DNA of 64,000 nt from UBA5109 sp965661005 (GTDB lineage: Bacteria; Pseudomonadota; Gammaproteobacteria; Pseudomonadales; Pseudohongiellaceae): positions 76,335 to 140,334 of the forward strand of contig CBFICB010000007.1 of assembly GCA_965661005.1 (NCBI GenBank), read 5' to 3'. The stretch's first letter is position 1. Each line of letters begins with the position of its first letter. Of this stretch, positions 8,373 through 16,313 are shown one piece after another. The notes under the pieces were generated by a model. The model saw only the letters and a program-made list of their open reading frames with translations, had not been told where the DNA came from and ran no database searches. The translations under genes were made by a program, and so were the position numbers.

Positions 8373-8391
8373 ATGCACTTTTTTAGTGCAT
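8373..8391. repeat. hairpin between DUF1499 gene and glucosylglycerate operon
   Basis: Perfect arms ATGCACT and AGTGCAT (7 bp) enclose a TTTTT loop, in the divergent 219-bp gap. No T-run follows, so an operator or a 5' leader structure is more likely than a terminator. Nothing else certain is visible in the gap. Confidence 0.35.
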
Positions 8392-8476
8392 AAAGTCTTT
8401 CTAAAATAAAGAATTGGACTTTGTCTTTGCCAGCCCCTAGTCTCTAGCTTTCTTGTAGTAAATATTTATTCTGGCC

Positions 8477-9265
8477 ATGTTATCTGAATTGATAGTTGTC
8501 ACTGATCTTGACGCTACCTTGCTTAACCATCAAACCTACTCCTTTTCAGCGGCGCAGCCCGCTATTAGTAGGCTGCAGGCCTTGCATATTCCGCTTATTT
8601 TAAACAGCAGCAAAACCACTCTAGAAATGTTGCAGATACGTGAGCTCTTGAATAATAAGCACCCGTTTATTGTTGAAAATGGTTCAGCAGTTATCTTTCC
8701 TGACGGCAATAAGTTCAAAGAACACAGTCTTGGTATGAATCGTGCTGAGATACTTACAATTATTCATAATTTAAGAGAGCAGTATGCCTTCGACTTTATT
8801 GGCTTTGCGGATATGGATCATGAGAAATTAATGACTTGCACAGGTCTGTCAAAGGAAAGTGCGACACTTGCTTTACAACGCCAGTTCACTGAGCCCTTGT
8901 TATGGCTAGATAGCGAACAGCAATTTAGTTTGTTTGCAGACAAATTAAAGAGTGTCGGTTTAGGGCTAATCAAAGGCGGCCGCTTTTGGCATGTGAGCGG
9001 TACGGCAGATAAAGGCAAAGCGCTTCATTACTTGCGAGACTATTACCAAAAGCAGACGGGGCTGGTACCCAAAATTCTTGCTCTGGGTGATAGTGAGAAT
9101 GATATTGCTATGCTGAAAGCAGCTGATTATGCCGTTCTGGTTAAGTCTCCGGTCAGAGATTTTCCAGAGCTTGACCATATGAATTTACGTAAAACCAATA
9201 AAATTGGCCCGCTTGGTTGGAATAAGGCTGTCTTAGAAGTACTAGAAGAGCTCGAACTGGCATAA
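8477..9265 (+). CDS. gpgP: glucosyl-/mannosyl-3-phosphoglycerate phosphatase (HAD-IIB)
   Basis: A 262-residue HAD phosphatase of the mannosyl-3-phosphoglycerate phosphatase group. Motif I is VVTDLDATLL (nucleophile D10, general acid D12), motif II lies in LILNSSKT, and motif IV is LALGDSENDIAML. The C2 cap is of the Cof type. It should remove phosphate from glucosyl-3-phosphoglycerate to give glucosylglycerate. The choice of glucosyl over mannosyl substrate comes from the next gene, a GpgS homologue, 44 bp downstream. The ATG start has no clear Shine-Dalgarno sequence. This gene leads a three-gene operon. Confidence 0.82.
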   Translation: MLSELIVVTDLDATLLNHQTYSFSAAQPAISRLQALHIPLILNSSKTTLEMLQIRELLNNKHPFIVENGSAVIFPDGNKFKEHSLGMNRAEILTIIHNLREQYAFDFIGFADMDHEKLMTCTGLSKESATLALQRQFTEPLLWLDSEQQFSLFADKLKSVGLGLIKGGRFWHVSGTADKGKALHYLRDYYQKQTGLVPKILALGDSENDIAMLKAADYAVLVKSPVRDFPELDHMNLRKTNKIGPLGWNKAVLEVLEELELA

Positions 9266-9309
9266 GTATAGCTAGCCGGTTTTTAAATAAGAAGCATCAG
9301 GAGTAAAAC

Positions 9310-10530
9310 ATGGGAGATTTTTATCAAAATGGGGTTATTACTACCCTGCATAACCTTTCAAAACGCCCCGTTGAAGACTTAGAAAAAGAGTTGGTTAAAT
9401 TCTCAAAAGTAAGACCGATGGCCCTGGTTTTGCCCTGTCTTTATTCCGAATTGGAAGGGCCGGCAATGGATAATATTGTCGATGAATTATGCAAAGTTCC
9501 CTATCTTTCAAAAATTGTTATTGGGCTTGACCGAGCAGATGAGGAGCAATATCAAAAGGCTCTGAAGTTCTTTTCACGCTTACCACAGGACCACATAGTA
9601 TTGTGGAACGAAGGCCCACGTTTGCAGGCTATTGATAAGCAACTGGATAAACTGGGTTTGGCGCCTAAGCAATTAGGCAAAGGTAGAAATGTCTGGTATT
9701 GCCTGGGATATTTACAAGCAGAGGCTAAGGTTGAAGCGATTGCTCTACATGATTGCGATATTGTTACCTATGAGAGAGGATTGTTAGCCCGTTTAATTTA
9801 TCCCATAGCGAATCCTAATTTCTCTTACGAGTTCTGTAAGGGTTATTACGCCAGAGTTGCTAACGGCACAATTAATGGCCGTGTCTGCCGCCTGCTGGTA
9901 ACCCCTTTATTACGAACCTTGAAAAAACTTTTTGGCCATAATGATTATGTCGAATATCTCGACAGTTATCGTTATCCATTAGCCGGTGAATTTTCCATGC
10001 GTGCGGATGTATTAACCGGCATCAGAATCCCCAGCGACTGGGGACTGGAAATTGGCGTCTTGTCAGAATTGAAACGTAATTACTCAACTAATAAATTATG
10101 TCAGGTAGACATTGCTGATGTTTATGATCATAAGCATCAAACAGTGTCCTATGAAGATGAAGATACCGGTTTGAACAAAATGGCTACTGATATTAGTAAG
10201 GCAATTTTTCGAAAACTGGCAACAACTGGAGTGGTATTCAGTGCTGAAACATTTCGAACTATTAAGGCTACTTATTATCGGGTGGCGCTGGATTTTGTCG
10301 AGTCTTATCACAATGATGCAGTTATCAATGGCTTGGAATTAGATATTCATGAAGAAGAAAAAGCTGTCGAGTTATTTGCAGAAAACATTATGAAAGCAGG
10401 AACCTTTTTTCTTGAAAACCCACAGGAAACTCCTTTTATTCCAAGTTGGACACGAGTCAATTCTGCTTTACCAGAAATAGGTGAGAAATTTATAGCTGCA
10501 GCAAATGCAGATTTACAAGAGTATCAATAA
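9310..10530 (+). CDS. gpgS: glucosyl-3-phosphoglycerate synthase (GT81)
   Basis: Retaining glycosyltransferase that joins glucose from an NDP-glucose to 3-phosphoglycerate. The 406 residues contain the nucleotide-binding start ALVLPCLYSELEGPAM, a DXD-type metal motif in LHDCDIVTYERG, and LAGEFSMRADVL and DWGLEIGVLSEL in the acceptor region, all typical of GpgS. AGGAG lies just before the ATG. It sits between its phosphatase and a GH13_18 phosphorylase, 5 bp before the latter, so synthesis and breakdown of glucosylglycerate, a compatible solute, are co-transcribed. The product assignment is from family knowledge; the nucleotide donor cannot be read from the sequence. Confidence 0.88.
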   Translation: MGDFYQNGVITTLHNLSKRPVEDLEKELVKFSKVRPMALVLPCLYSELEGPAMDNIVDELCKVPYLSKIVIGLDRADEEQYQKALKFFSRLPQDHIVLWNEGPRLQAIDKQLDKLGLAPKQLGKGRNVWYCLGYLQAEAKVEAIALHDCDIVTYERGLLARLIYPIANPNFSYEFCKGYYARVANGTINGRVCRLLVTPLLRTLKKLFGHNDYVEYLDSYRYPLAGEFSMRADVLTGIRIPSDWGLEIGVLSELKRNYSTNKLCQVDIADVYDHKHQTVSYEDEDTGLNKMATDISKAIFRKLATTGVVFSAETFRTIKATYYRVALDFVESYHNDAVINGLELDIHEEEKAVELFAENIMKAGTFFLENPQETPFIPSWTRVNSALPEIGEKFIAAANADLQEYQ

Positions 10531-10535
10531 GCTTT

Positions 10536-12284
10536 ATGGCAAGCACCAGCAACCTGCATAAAGATTTAAATACGCGAGTGCTTGCGCATTTAAATAATAT
10601 TTATCCTGATCAAGACTGCAAAGACATCTGTGCTCGTTTGTTATCTGTTATGGAGCTTGATGTTAATCCGAAAAAACCACGCTGGTTAAAAAACAACTGG
10701 TCAGAAAAAGATGTTGCTATCATTACTTATGCCAATAGTTTCGTCAAAAAAGATGAAGCACCTCTGCTTACATTAGATTATTTTCTGACGCGATATTTTT
10801 CTGAAAAAATTTCATGGGTTCATATTTTACCCTTTTTTCCTTATAGTTCAGATGATGGTTTTTCAGTGATTGACTACAGACAGGTCAATGACAGTTTTGG
10901 CTCATGGGAGCATATTGATCAGATAGCCAGAAAATTTAAATTAATGTCAGATTTGGTGATAAATCATTGTTCAGCAATGGGGCAATGGTTCGATCAATTT
11001 AAAAACAACTCAATACCCGGTAAAGATTATTTTTATACTGTTGACCCTGATTTTGATACCAGTCAGGTTATTCGACCCAGAGCAACACCCTTACTACGCG
11101 AAGTTCAAACTACTGAGGGACTTAAATATGTTTGGTGTACATTTAGTCATGATCAAGTAGATCTGAATTTTCGCAATCCCAAGTTGCTTGAGGAGATGAT
11201 TAGAATTATCAAGCTGTATCTTGATAAGGGTGTGCATATATTTCGTCTTGATGCTGTAGCATTTCTCTGGAAAGAAGAAGGCACAACTTGCCTGAATTTG
11301 GATCAGACCCATGAATTAATCAGGTTGATAAGAACACTGATTGAATACTATAAACCAGGCACTATCATTATTACCGAAACCAATATTCCCAATCGTGAAA
11401 ATTTATCTTATTTCGGTAATGCGAACGAAGCTCACATTGTTTATAACTTTTCATTACCGCCATTATTATTGAACACATTGGTCACCGGTAATTGCCATGC
11501 CTTAAAAAGCTGGTTAATGAGTATGCCGCCGGCACAAAAGGGTACGACATATTTAAATTTTATAGCCTCACATGATGGTATAGGTTTGCGGCCCTTAGAA
11601 GGCCTGATCAGTGATGAAGATGTTCAGCACCTCATTGCTGCCATGGAGCGTGCTGGAGGGCAGGTGTCCTGGCGTAGTCTCAATGATGGGGCAATGCGTC
11701 CTTATGAAATCAACATTAGTTTGTTCGATGCCATGAAAGGCACACTGGATCACCCTGAAGATGGTAAGCAGGAACAACGCTTTATCTGTGCTCACGCAAT
11801 TATGCTGTCGATAGAAGGCGTCCCGGCCTTTTATATTCATAGCCTGCTGGCTACTGAAAACGACTATGACAAGTTGGCGAACACCAATAATAAACGCGCC
11901 ATAAATCGGCATAATTGGGATTTGCAGGAAATTGAGGCCTTATTAGATACGGACAGCCATCATAGCCGTATCATGCAGGAATTAAAGCGTTTGATTGCCA
12001 TTCGAAAAAAGCAGGCAGCCTTTCATCCCAACGCTATTATGTTCACCTTACATGTGGGTGATGAAATATTTGCCTATTGGCGCCAAAGCTTGCAACGTGA
12101 TCAGAGCATATTTTGTCTGACTAACATCACCGATCAAACTCAAGAGCTGGTATTGAATTCCATCAATCTTATTTCGACAGATATGTGGGTGGATCTAATC
12201 AGTGGTGAAAAGTTGGAGGAAGGTCAGGAAATTATTTCAATGGCGCCTTATCAGTCTATCTGGCTCACCAATAATATATTTTAG
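10536..12284 (+). CDS. GH13_18 sucrose-phosphorylase-like enzyme, probably glucosylglycerate phosphorylase
   Basis: A 582-residue alpha-glucan-type (beta/alpha)8 enzyme of GH13 subfamily 18. The nucleophile lies in FRLDAVAFLW, the acid/base glutamate in IITETNIPN and the transition-state aspartate in ASHDGIGLRP. Subfamily 18 contains sucrose, sucrose-6-phosphate, glucosylglycerol and glucosylglycerate phosphorylases. Because it follows gpgP-gpgS by 5 bp, phosphorolysis of glucosylglycerate to glucose 1-phosphate and glycerate is the best fit. That specificity is inference from context; loop residues that separate the activities need an alignment. The enzyme has no signal peptide, so it acts in the cytoplasm. 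Confidence 0.85.
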   Translation: MASTSNLHKDLNTRVLAHLNNIYPDQDCKDICARLLSVMELDVNPKKPRWLKNNWSEKDVAIITYANSFVKKDEAPLLTLDYFLTRYFSEKISWVHILPFFPYSSDDGFSVIDYRQVNDSFGSWEHIDQIARKFKLMSDLVINHCSAMGQWFDQFKNNSIPGKDYFYTVDPDFDTSQVIRPRATPLLREVQTTEGLKYVWCTFSHDQVDLNFRNPKLLEEMIRIIKLYLDKGVHIFRLDAVAFLWKEEGTTCLNLDQTHELIRLIRTLIEYYKPGTIIITETNIPNRENLSYFGNANEAHIVYNFSLPPLLLNTLVTGNCHALKSWLMSMPPAQKGTTYLNFIASHDGIGLRPLEGLISDEDVQHLIAAMERAGGQVSWRSLNDGAMRPYEINISLFDAMKGTLDHPEDGKQEQRFICAHAIMLSIEGVPAFYIHSLLATENDYDKLANTNNKRAINRHNWDLQEIEALLDTDSHHSRIMQELKRLIAIRKKQAAFHPNAIMFTLHVGDEIFAYWRQSLQRDQSIFCLTNITDQTQELVLNSINLISTDMWVDLISGEKLEEGQEIISMAPYQSIWLTNNIF

Positions 12285-12439
12285 ATCTGTCCTGATGGAG
12301 TAAAGCCATCCTTTAAAATGTAAACTGGATTTAAAATGGGGCTTGATATCAATCAAACAGGTTTTTTATATTGCTTTCAACTCAAACGAAAAGCATCTAC
12401 ATTTGCTATTAAATATTCACTTAACATGCGAAAAATAAA

Positions 12440-13198
12440 ATGAATACTGATCATCAAATCATCAAGGCTTTACTGAGAAAAATTTTAGTATTGGTAACTG
12501 TTATGGCGGCGTCTTCTTCCTGGGCGCAAAATTCATTGAGTGACACTTTATTAAATGCCTCTCCGGAGACGATAAGAGCTAACCCTGAGTTACTGTCTTA
12601 CATGAATAACCTTGCGGAGACAGCCATTGCTGAGAATTGTGCGGGTTGTCATGGTGCCGATTTGACTGGTGCTGGAGCTGTGCCCAATCTGGTTGATTAC
12701 GAATGGATATGGGGAATTGATGGTTTTGAGATGACGGGGGTCGAGTCAGTCATGGAGATCATGCAAACCATTCTTTATGGCGTTAGAAATACCGACTGCG
12801 CAGAGGAAATTAAAATGTTTGGTGGTTGCCCCGATACTCGTTATTCAGAGATGCCGGCTTATGGCGAACTGGGCTTTGATGAAAACGCGCTTAACAATAT
12901 GGTGGATTATGTACTTTCCTTGAGTGGGGAAGATGTGAATCCTTTTGCGGTTGAGGCCGCCTCGAGTTTATGGCCTGTATGTGTCGAATGTCATGGACCT
13001 GATGGCACCGGTTATACCCCCTTTGGCGGGCCAGATCTAACTGATGATATCTGGCTTTTTGGTTCCAGTGGCCAGGAAATTTATGATGTGCTGGCCAATG
13101 GGCGAATGGGTGTTTGTCCCGCATGGTCAGAAGTGTTGGATCCCTCTACAATTAAGGCTCTGGCAGTTTATATCTATAACAAGGCTAACGGTTATTAA
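12440..13198 (+). CDS. exported di-haem cytochrome c
   Basis: 252 residues with a signal peptide ending near SSSWAQ (residues 1-30) and two haem c sites, CAGCH (67-71) and CVECH (181-185). M138 (SEMPAYG) and a Met near 223 (NGRMG) are candidate axial ligands. The two cytochrome folds resemble the di-haem part of CcoP, subunit III of cbb3 oxidase, but here the protein is a free periplasmic form with no membrane anchor and no ccoNO neighbours. It probably shuttles electrons to an oxidase or reductase encoded elsewhere. Its partner is unknown. The extra cysteines C120 and C130 between the domains might form a disulfide. Confidence 0.88.
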   Translation: MNTDHQIIKALLRKILVLVTVMAASSSWAQNSLSDTLLNASPETIRANPELLSYMNNLAETAIAENCAGCHGADLTGAGAVPNLVDYEWIWGIDGFEMTGVESVMEIMQTILYGVRNTDCAEEIKMFGGCPDTRYSEMPAYGELGFDENALNNMVDYVLSLSGEDVNPFAVEAASSLWPVCVECHGPDGTGYTPFGGPDLTDDIWLFGSSGQEIYDVLANGRMGVCPAWSEVLDPSTIKALAVYIYNKANGY

Positions 13199-13254
13199 TC
13201 AGGTCCTACAATAGGCTGAAAACCTCGCACTCCCTTATTTTTCTTGCTATGATG

Positions 13255-13263
13255 CGCCGCTTT
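13255..13263 (+). promoter_or_regulatory. extended -10 promoter of purKE
   Basis: TGCTATGAT is an extended -10 element (TGN before TATGAT) 28 bp before purK; no good -35 is visible, as is usual for extended -10 promoters. Confidence 0.5.
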
Positions 13264-13291
13264 TCTTGGATAACTGGCTATTCAGGCACGC

Positions 13292-14449
13292 ATGAAAGCA
13301 TTCTACAAGGACTTCAAACTAGGCATACTTGGCGGCGGGCAATTAGGCCGCATGTTGATTCAGTCTTGCTCTAACTTCGATATACACAGCTCTGTGCTGG
13401 ACCCTTCGGCGAACGCGCCATGTCAGGGAATATCCCATGAGTTTCATCAAGGAGCGCTTGATGATTTTGATGTGGTTTATAACTTTGGCAAACAAGTCGA
13501 TTTGCTGACCATTGAAATCGAAAATGTAAACGTTGATGCCTTGTATCTTCTTGAAAAAGAGGGCTTAGCCGTTTATCCACAACCCCGTGTTATTGAAATC
13601 ATTCAGGATAAGCGCAAACAAAAACAGTTTTATCTGGATCATGATATTCCAACTGCAGAGTTCGTGTTGATTAATAATCGTGAGGATGTGTATCAACATG
13701 AAAAATTCTTGCCAGCATTTAATAAAATCGGCGTTGGTGGTTATGATGGCGGCGGTGTCGTCAATTTAAAAACTATTGCAGATATCGATAAGGCCTTTGA
13801 TGCGCCTGGTTTGTTAGAGAAGTCGGTAGAACTCGACTGTGAGATTTCGGTTATTATCGCGCGTAATGCAAGAGGAGAAATTTCTGCCTTTCCAATTGTT
13901 GAGTGCGTTTTCCATCCGGAACACAACCTGGTTGATTATTTGATCTCGCCGAGTATTTTATCTGAAGGGATTCAAAATAAAGCTAAGGACATCGCCTGCG
14001 AATTGATCGCAAAACTGGATATGGTGGGTATTCTCGCGGTAGAAATGTTTGTGACACCCAAGGGAGAGGTTTTGGTCAATGAAGCAGCGCCAAGACCCCA
14101 TAATAGTGGGCACCAAACCATTAACGCCAATGACACCTCACAATATGAACAATTGTTGAGAGCTATTTTAGACTTACCACTTGGTTCAACGGCAATTAAT
14201 AAGCCTTCTGCTATGGTGAACTTACTAGGGGAAGGGGGCTATACTGGTCCCGTACACTATTCGGGCTTAGCCGAGTTGCTAGCGATACCGGGAGCCAATT
14301 TATTCCTGTATGGGAAAGCCGAAACTCGGCCACATCGAAAAATGGGACATATCACAATAGTGGATGACAGCAGAGAGCAGTTGGTTAACAAGATTTCACA
14401 AGTCAAACAAACGATAAAGGCAGTCAGCCAAAACTCAGAGGAACTCTAG
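13292..14449 (+). CDS. purK: N5-carboxyaminoimidazole ribonucleotide synthase
   Basis: ATP-grasp enzyme that carboxylates aminoimidazole ribonucleotide in purine synthesis. The 385 residues start with the family motif LGILGGGQLGRML, carry the ATP-grasp loop KIGVGGYDGGGV, the metal-binding VNEAAPRPHNSGH and the C-terminal GHITIVDD. Spacing to purE is 2 bp, so the two are co-transcribed and form the usual PurK-PurE pair. Confidence 0.96.
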   Translation: MKAFYKDFKLGILGGGQLGRMLIQSCSNFDIHSSVLDPSANAPCQGISHEFHQGALDDFDVVYNFGKQVDLLTIEIENVNVDALYLLEKEGLAVYPQPRVIEIIQDKRKQKQFYLDHDIPTAEFVLINNREDVYQHEKFLPAFNKIGVGGYDGGGVVNLKTIADIDKAFDAPGLLEKSVELDCEISVIIARNARGEISAFPIVECVFHPEHNLVDYLISPSILSEGIQNKAKDIACELIAKLDMVGILAVEMFVTPKGEVLVNEAAPRPHNSGHQTINANDTSQYEQLLRAILDLPLGSTAINKPSAMVNLLGEGGYTGPVHYSGLAELLAIPGANLFLYGKAETRPHRKMGHITIVDDSREQLVNKISQVKQTIKAVSQNSEEL

Positions 14450-14451
14450 TA

Positions 14452-14958
14452 ATGAGTGATTCAGCAATCAACAGCCCAAAAGTCGGCATAATTATGGGAA
14501 GCAGCTCAGATCTGAGTGTGATGCAGCAGGCTGCCAGTATATTAGAAGAATTTGCTATCGACAGTGAAGTGTCTGTGGTTTCTGCGCACCGTACTCCGGA
14601 AGCCATGATGGAATATGCTGCTACTGCCAGAGAGAGAGGTTTGGTGGTTATCATCGCGGGTGCCGGCGGCGCCGCTCATTTACCCGGCATGGTGGCATCT
14701 GTTAGCACATTACCGGTGATTGGGGTGCCCATAAAATCGTCAAATTCTATTGATGGTTGGGATTCAGTCTTGTCTATTCTGCAAATGCCAGCGGGTATTC
14801 CGGTAGCCACAGTCGCGCTTGATGGCGCCAAGAATGCAGGGATACTAGCCGCTGAAATCATCGGGGCCTTTGATGAGGAGGTTGCTGCCAAGCTAGCGGA
14901 TTATAAGGAAGTGCTGAAGAATAAAGTTAAGCGCATGAATGAAAAACCAAAAGCTTAA
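14452..14958 (+). CDS. purE: N5-carboxyaminoimidazole ribonucleotide mutase
   Basis: Class I PurE, which converts N5-CAIR to CAIR. The 168 residues show IIMGSSSDLSVM, the catalytic SAHRTP and IAGAGGAAHLPGM motifs of the octameric enzyme. It follows purK directly and ends the operon. Confidence 0.97.
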   Translation: MSDSAINSPKVGIIMGSSSDLSVMQQAASILEEFAIDSEVSVVSAHRTPEAMMEYAATARERGLVVIIAGAGGAAHLPGMVASVSTLPVIGVPIKSSNSIDGWDSVLSILQMPAGIPVATVALDGAKNAGILAAEIIGAFDEEVAAKLADYKEVLKNKVKRMNEKPKA

Positions 14959-15005
14959 TATTTTTTCAGTTTTAGTCTAAGTAAGTTTCAGTCTTTGTTT
15001 CTTAT

Positions 15006-15014
15006 TGATATAAT
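15006..15014 (+). promoter_or_regulatory. extended -10 promoter of the aminotransferase gene
   Basis: TGATATAAT (TGN plus perfect TATAAT) lies 53 bp before the aminotransferase start; the upstream TTTCAG at 14986-14991 is a weak -35 at about 17 bp. Confidence 0.55.
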
Positions 15015-15067
15015 TTAGCGCGTTCCTACCAAACTTTTTTTCTTATAACTTATTAGCGGATACAAAG

Positions 15068-16261
15068 ATGTTTCAGTCTATCGAGCGGCGTCCTCCTGAT
15101 CCCATTTTGGGGCTTACAGCAGCATTTAAAAAAGATAGCAATCCAAATAAAGTCGATTTGGGTGCTGGAGTATATAAAAACGAAAGTGGCAATACGCCCA
15201 TAGTTTCTGCGATTAAAAAAGCCGAGAAAAAACTTTGGGAAACTGAAGATTCTAAATCTTATATCGCGCAGGCTGGGCCTGAAGGTTTCAATATCCATAT
15301 GCCTACTATGGTTCTTGGAGAAGGCAGTTCAGCCTTAAATGACCAAAGAGCTTGTAGCGTATTGGCCCCTGGTGGATCTGGAGCTTTACGTGTTACTGCA
15401 GAATTTGTCTCAGCTAATTTTCCTGATACTCGAACCTGGGTTAGTACCCCAACCTGGGCTAACCATATCCCCTTACTGGGTTCTGCCGGCTTAAATTTAG
15501 TTGAATATCCCTATTACAACTATGACAAGCATGAGATTGATATTGACCAGATGATGGATACGCTAAAACAGGCGACTGTTGGTGACCTAGTCCTGGTTCA
15601 TGGCTGTTGCCATAACCCTTGTGGCGGTGATTTAAGTAAGGAGCAATGGCAGGCATTTGCTGAAGCAGCTGAAAAGCAAGGCTTCACACCCTTTGTTGAT
15701 CTTGCTTATCAAGGCTTGGGTGATGGTCTGGAAGAAGATGTTTATGGTGTTCGCTTACTGACTGAAAAACTACCGGAAGTCATTATCGCATCATCCTGTT
15801 CCAAAAACTTTGGTTTGTATCGTGAAAGAACTGGTGCAATTATTATGGTTGGAGAATCAGAAGCTCAGGTGAGTGCTTCTGCATCACAGCTCTTATCAAC
15901 AGCCAGACAGATCTATTCAATGCCGCCTTCGCATGGTGCTGCAATGGTGGAAATTGTCTTGTCTGATCCTGCGCTAAAACAGGAATGGCTATCGGAACTG
16001 ACTGAAATGCGAGAGCGCATAAACGGCCTCCGCAGCCAATTGGTGACCAGACTTAAAGAGGTTGGTGTAGATCAGGATTTTTCCTTCATTGAGAGAGAAA
16101 AAGGCATGTTTTCTTTTCTGGGTTTAAGTCCCGAGCAGGTTCAGACCTTGAGTGATGACTATAGTATTTATATGGTGAAATCGAGCCGTATCAATGTTGC
16201 TGGAATTAGTAACAGCAATATCGATTATCTGGCGGATTCTATTGCTAAGGTGCTGAAATAA
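15068..16261 (+). CDS. aspartate / aromatic amino acid aminotransferase
   Basis: A 397-residue class I PLP aminotransferase of the AspC/TyrB (subgroup I-alpha) type. Seen: N-terminal DPILGL, VDLGAGVYK, HGCCHNPCG, the Schiff-base lysine in SSCSKNFGLYRERTGA and the substrate arginine in SSRINVAGI. It moves amino groups between aspartate, tyrosine or phenylalanine and 2-oxoglutarate. AspC and TyrB cannot be separated safely by eye, so I give no symbol. It converges with the DUF5916 gene with a 52-bp gap. Confidence 0.92.
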   Translation: MFQSIERRPPDPILGLTAAFKKDSNPNKVDLGAGVYKNESGNTPIVSAIKKAEKKLWETEDSKSYIAQAGPEGFNIHMPTMVLGEGSSALNDQRACSVLAPGGSGALRVTAEFVSANFPDTRTWVSTPTWANHIPLLGSAGLNLVEYPYYNYDKHEIDIDQMMDTLKQATVGDLVLVHGCCHNPCGGDLSKEQWQAFAEAAEKQGFTPFVDLAYQGLGDGLEEDVYGVRLLTEKLPEVIIASSCSKNFGLYRERTGAIIMVGESEAQVSASASQLLSTARQIYSMPPSHGAAMVEIVLSDPALKQEWLSELTEMRERINGLRSQLVTRLKEVGVDQDFSFIEREKGMFSFLGLSPEQVQTLSDDYSIYMVKSSRINVAGISNSNIDYLADSIAKVLK

Positions 16262-16313
16262 GCTAAATAAAAGCTTCTAACAGAGCCTTAAAATAAGAAG
16301 TTTGTTTAAGAGC

